From: Candidatus Gottesmanbacteria bacterium CG_4_10_14_0_8_um_filter_37_24
GTDB taxonomy: Bacteria > Patescibacteriota > Microgenomatia > 2-02-FULL-39-11
Length of the DNA: 7,852 nt
Reading direction: 5' to 3'
Assembly: GCA_002785215.1 (NCBI GenBank)
Contig: PFMK01000008.1
Coordinates: forward strand, 1,786-9,637
A program made the translations under genes and the position numbers. How positions within the stretch are numbered: the stretch's first letter is position 1; the number at the start of each line of letters is the position of its first letter. Under the pieces are notes generated by a model that had not been told where the DNA came from, made no database searches, and saw only the letters and a program-made list of their open reading frames with translations. Below, in pieces: positions 6,567 to 7,852 of the stretch.

Positions 6567-7743
6567 TCGCTTGAATTATTTTTTCATAAAAATCAACGGT
6601 TTTTGATATGGAAAATTCTTTCTTTGTAATGGAAATATTATACTTAGTATTTACATTTCCTTTTTTATCAAATAATTCCACCACTGCTTCAGCGATGGCT
6701 TGGCTACTCCTAATTGGTACTATCTTCCCCATCCCGGTTTTCTGCACTGGAATCCTCACTCCAGGCAAATCACTTGCCACGATTGGTACTCCCATCATCA
6801 TAGCCTCAACCTGCACAGTACCAAAGCTTTCAGTAGAATTTATTGATGGCAATACTAGTACATCCATGAGGGAGTAAAACGCGGCCATCTCTTTATCTTT
6901 GAGTTTTCCCAGCAATATAATGTCACCCTTATTTGCTTCTATAAGCATATTTATCCTTTCTTTGTAACTTTCTTCTCCTACCGGTTCTGTCGGACCCGCA
7001 ATAATAACTTTGAACTTGGATTTTAGATTGTGATTATCTCTTATAAGCGATTGATTTTGTAATCTTATCTTGATAAGCGGAATTGCCTGAAGTAAATATT
7101 CCAACCCTTTATCGGCAGCCATCCTTCCCACAAAACCCACCTTATACTTATCTATATTACCAATCCTCTTTTTGAGTATTTTTTGTGCGCGTTTATTAAG
7201 TATATAACCTTTAATAGGAGGATAAATAAACTTAAGTTTTTTTTGGAACCGATTTAAAACAACTGAATGATCGGCAAAATCTTTAGTGGAGTGTAATATT
7301 ACGTCAGCTAAAAATAATGTCAGATAATTTGAGAGATATAATACTTTCTGTACAAAAAAATTGAGAAAGCTGGAGGGAAGAATAACGTCGCAGTGATAAA
7401 ACACAACTATTCTTTTTCGAAATAGTCTCGCGCATAAAGCTGTAATAACTCCTTCAAACTGTGGTAAATTAATTATTACTACTTGATTCTGGTTCACCTC
7501 TTTAATTGATTTAACCAACCAATCAAAAGAAATAAATCCCTTGCTTATCTTAAATAGAGTATTGGCTCTAACCACTCTTATCTTATTGACGATCTCCGAA
7601 ACAGATAAATCATCCTTATACCTCATGCTTAGAACTGATACATTGTACCCTCTATCTGCCAAAGCTTCGGCAATCATCTGGACATGTAACGTCAGTCCAG
7701 ATATATATGGGGTATAGTAAGTCAGAGAAAAAAGAATATTCAT
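6559..7743 (-). CDS. GT4-family (GT-B fold) glycosyltransferase
   Basis: This 394-residue protein has two Rossmann-like halves. The N-terminal acceptor half begins MNILFSLTYYTPYISGLTLH, with a short glycine loop (SG, 15-16) and the alpha helix VQMIAEALADRGYNVSVL. The donor half starts at VGFVGRMAADKGLEYLL (202-218). It continues with VIIAGPTEP (246-254) and the EX7E-type motif ESFGTVQVEAMMMGVP (305-320, E305 and E313), then ASDLPG. These are classic GT4 retaining-transferase features. About 15-20 extra residues (roughly 225-243, RLQNQSLIRDNHNLKSK) separate the helix after the VGR motif from the next strand. No signal peptide is evident, so it should act at the inner face of the membrane using a nucleotide sugar. 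GT4 includes GDP-mannose users, so it is a candidate acceptor enzyme for the GDP-heptose made by the downstream genes, but specificity cannot be read. Its ATG is preceded by AGTAGAAAGAC, a weak ribosome binding site. Confidence 0.9.
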   Translation of the reverse strand: MNILFSLTYYTPYISGLTLHVQMIAEALADRGYNVSVLSMRYKDDLSVSEIVNKIRVVRANTLFKISKGFISFDWLVKSIKEVNQNQVVIINLPQFEGVITALCARLFRKRIVVFYHCDVILPSSFLNFFVQKVLYLSNYLTLFLADVILHSTKDFADHSVVLNRFQKKLKFIYPPIKGYILNKRAQKILKKRIGNIDKYKVGFVGRMAADKGLEYLLQAIPLIKIRLQNQSLIRDNHNLKSKFKVIIAGPTEPVGEESYKERINMLIEANKGDIILLGKLKDKEMAAFYSLMDVLVLPSINSTESFGTVQVEAMMMGVPIVASDLPGVRIPVQKTGMGKIVPIRSSQAIAEAVVELFDKKGNVNTKYNISITKKEFSISKTVDFYEKIIQANE

Positions 7744-7752
7744 GTCTTTCTA

Positions 7753-7852
7753 CTAGAATAGAACTATTGCGTAATTAGCGTTATCATAGATACAGGCAGA
7801 GAAAGGTATCTTCATGATAACCGTTAATAAGCTCTTTAACAATCCAATATTA
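7753..7852 (-). CDS. Possible 3' end of an upstream gene, unrecognised
   Basis: From the right edge, one minus-strand frame stays open for 32 codons and ends in two consecutive TAG stops, 9 bases before the GT4 start. The readable tail ends KIPFSACIYDNANYAIVLF. The other two frames have early stops. The spacing fits the compact packing seen elsewhere in the run, so this is plausibly the C-terminus of another gene in the same operon. The hydrophobic, strand-like ending would suit a methyltransferase or other Rossmann-type enzyme, but I do not recognise it. The stretch is too short to prove coding. Confidence 0.35.
   Translation of the reverse strand, partial: NIGLLKSLLTVIMKIPFSACIYDNANYAIVLF

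Noticed and set aside
6608..6877. Plus-strand open frame of 89 codons antisense to the GT4 gene.
   Set aside because: It covers the antisense of the conserved EX7E region, so openness is a by-product of that coding sequence; no start signal is seen.
1..7852. CRISPR array, tRNA/rRNA genes, insertion sequences, riboswitches, rho-independent terminators.
   Set aside because: No spaced direct repeats, cloverleaf sequences, transposase motifs, terminal inverted repeats or hairpin-plus-U-run structures were seen; almost every base is explained by tightly packed coding sequence.

Overview
All recognisable genes in this window lie on the minus strand and form one tightly packed gene run, read from right to left. 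Base composition looks AT-rich (roughly mid to upper thirties % GC by eye). The only gaps between genes are 6 to 20 bases, and three junctions overlap. I see no internal promoter, terminator, RNA gene, mobile element or CRISPR array. The run continues past both window edges.

The upstream half (7852 to 2667) holds three cell-envelope glycosylation genes: a cytosolic-type GT4 glycosyltransferase (7743-6559), a very large YfhO-family multi-span membrane protein (6566-4218) and a GT39/ArnT/PMT-like GT-C membrane glycosyltransferase (4211-2667). A short open tail at 7852-7753 may be the 3' end of one more gene upstream. The downstream half (2659 to 1) holds four genes that together encode a complete route to GDP-D-glycero-alpha-D-manno-heptose. 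These are the sugar-1-phosphate nucleotidyltransferase hddC, the GHMP-family heptose-7-phosphate kinase hddA, the phosphoheptose isomerase gmhA, and the HAD phosphatase gmhB, which is cut by the left edge after its zinc-binding loop begins.

The working model is as follows. GmhA converts sedoheptulose 7-phosphate to D-glycero-D-manno-heptose 7-phosphate. HddA phosphorylates it at C1, GmhB removes the C7 phosphate, and HddC adds GMP to give GDP-heptose. The GT4 enzyme, the GT-C enzyme and the YfhO protein are candidates for building a surface glycan or glycosylating a surface protein with this or other sugars. The GDP route, with a separate GHMP kinase and guanylyltransferase, differs from the bifunctional HldE plus ADP-heptose route used for enterobacterial LPS. 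It is known from S-layer glycans and capsules.

The organism is unknown. The GT-C protein, with its 'DEAAIGYNAY...GRDEYG' and 'SFGDYRTPVPIY' segments, and its pairing with a YfhO protein resemble what I recall from Patescibacteria/CPR genomes, especially Microgenomates. That is an impression from memory, not a search result. Bacteroidota or a Gram-positive lineage cannot be excluded. The window is a coherent glycan locus rather than an obviously new system. The points most worth checking are which enzyme uses the GDP-heptose, the divergent GmhB active-site loop, and the joint presence of two polyprenyl-sugar-type membrane transferases.
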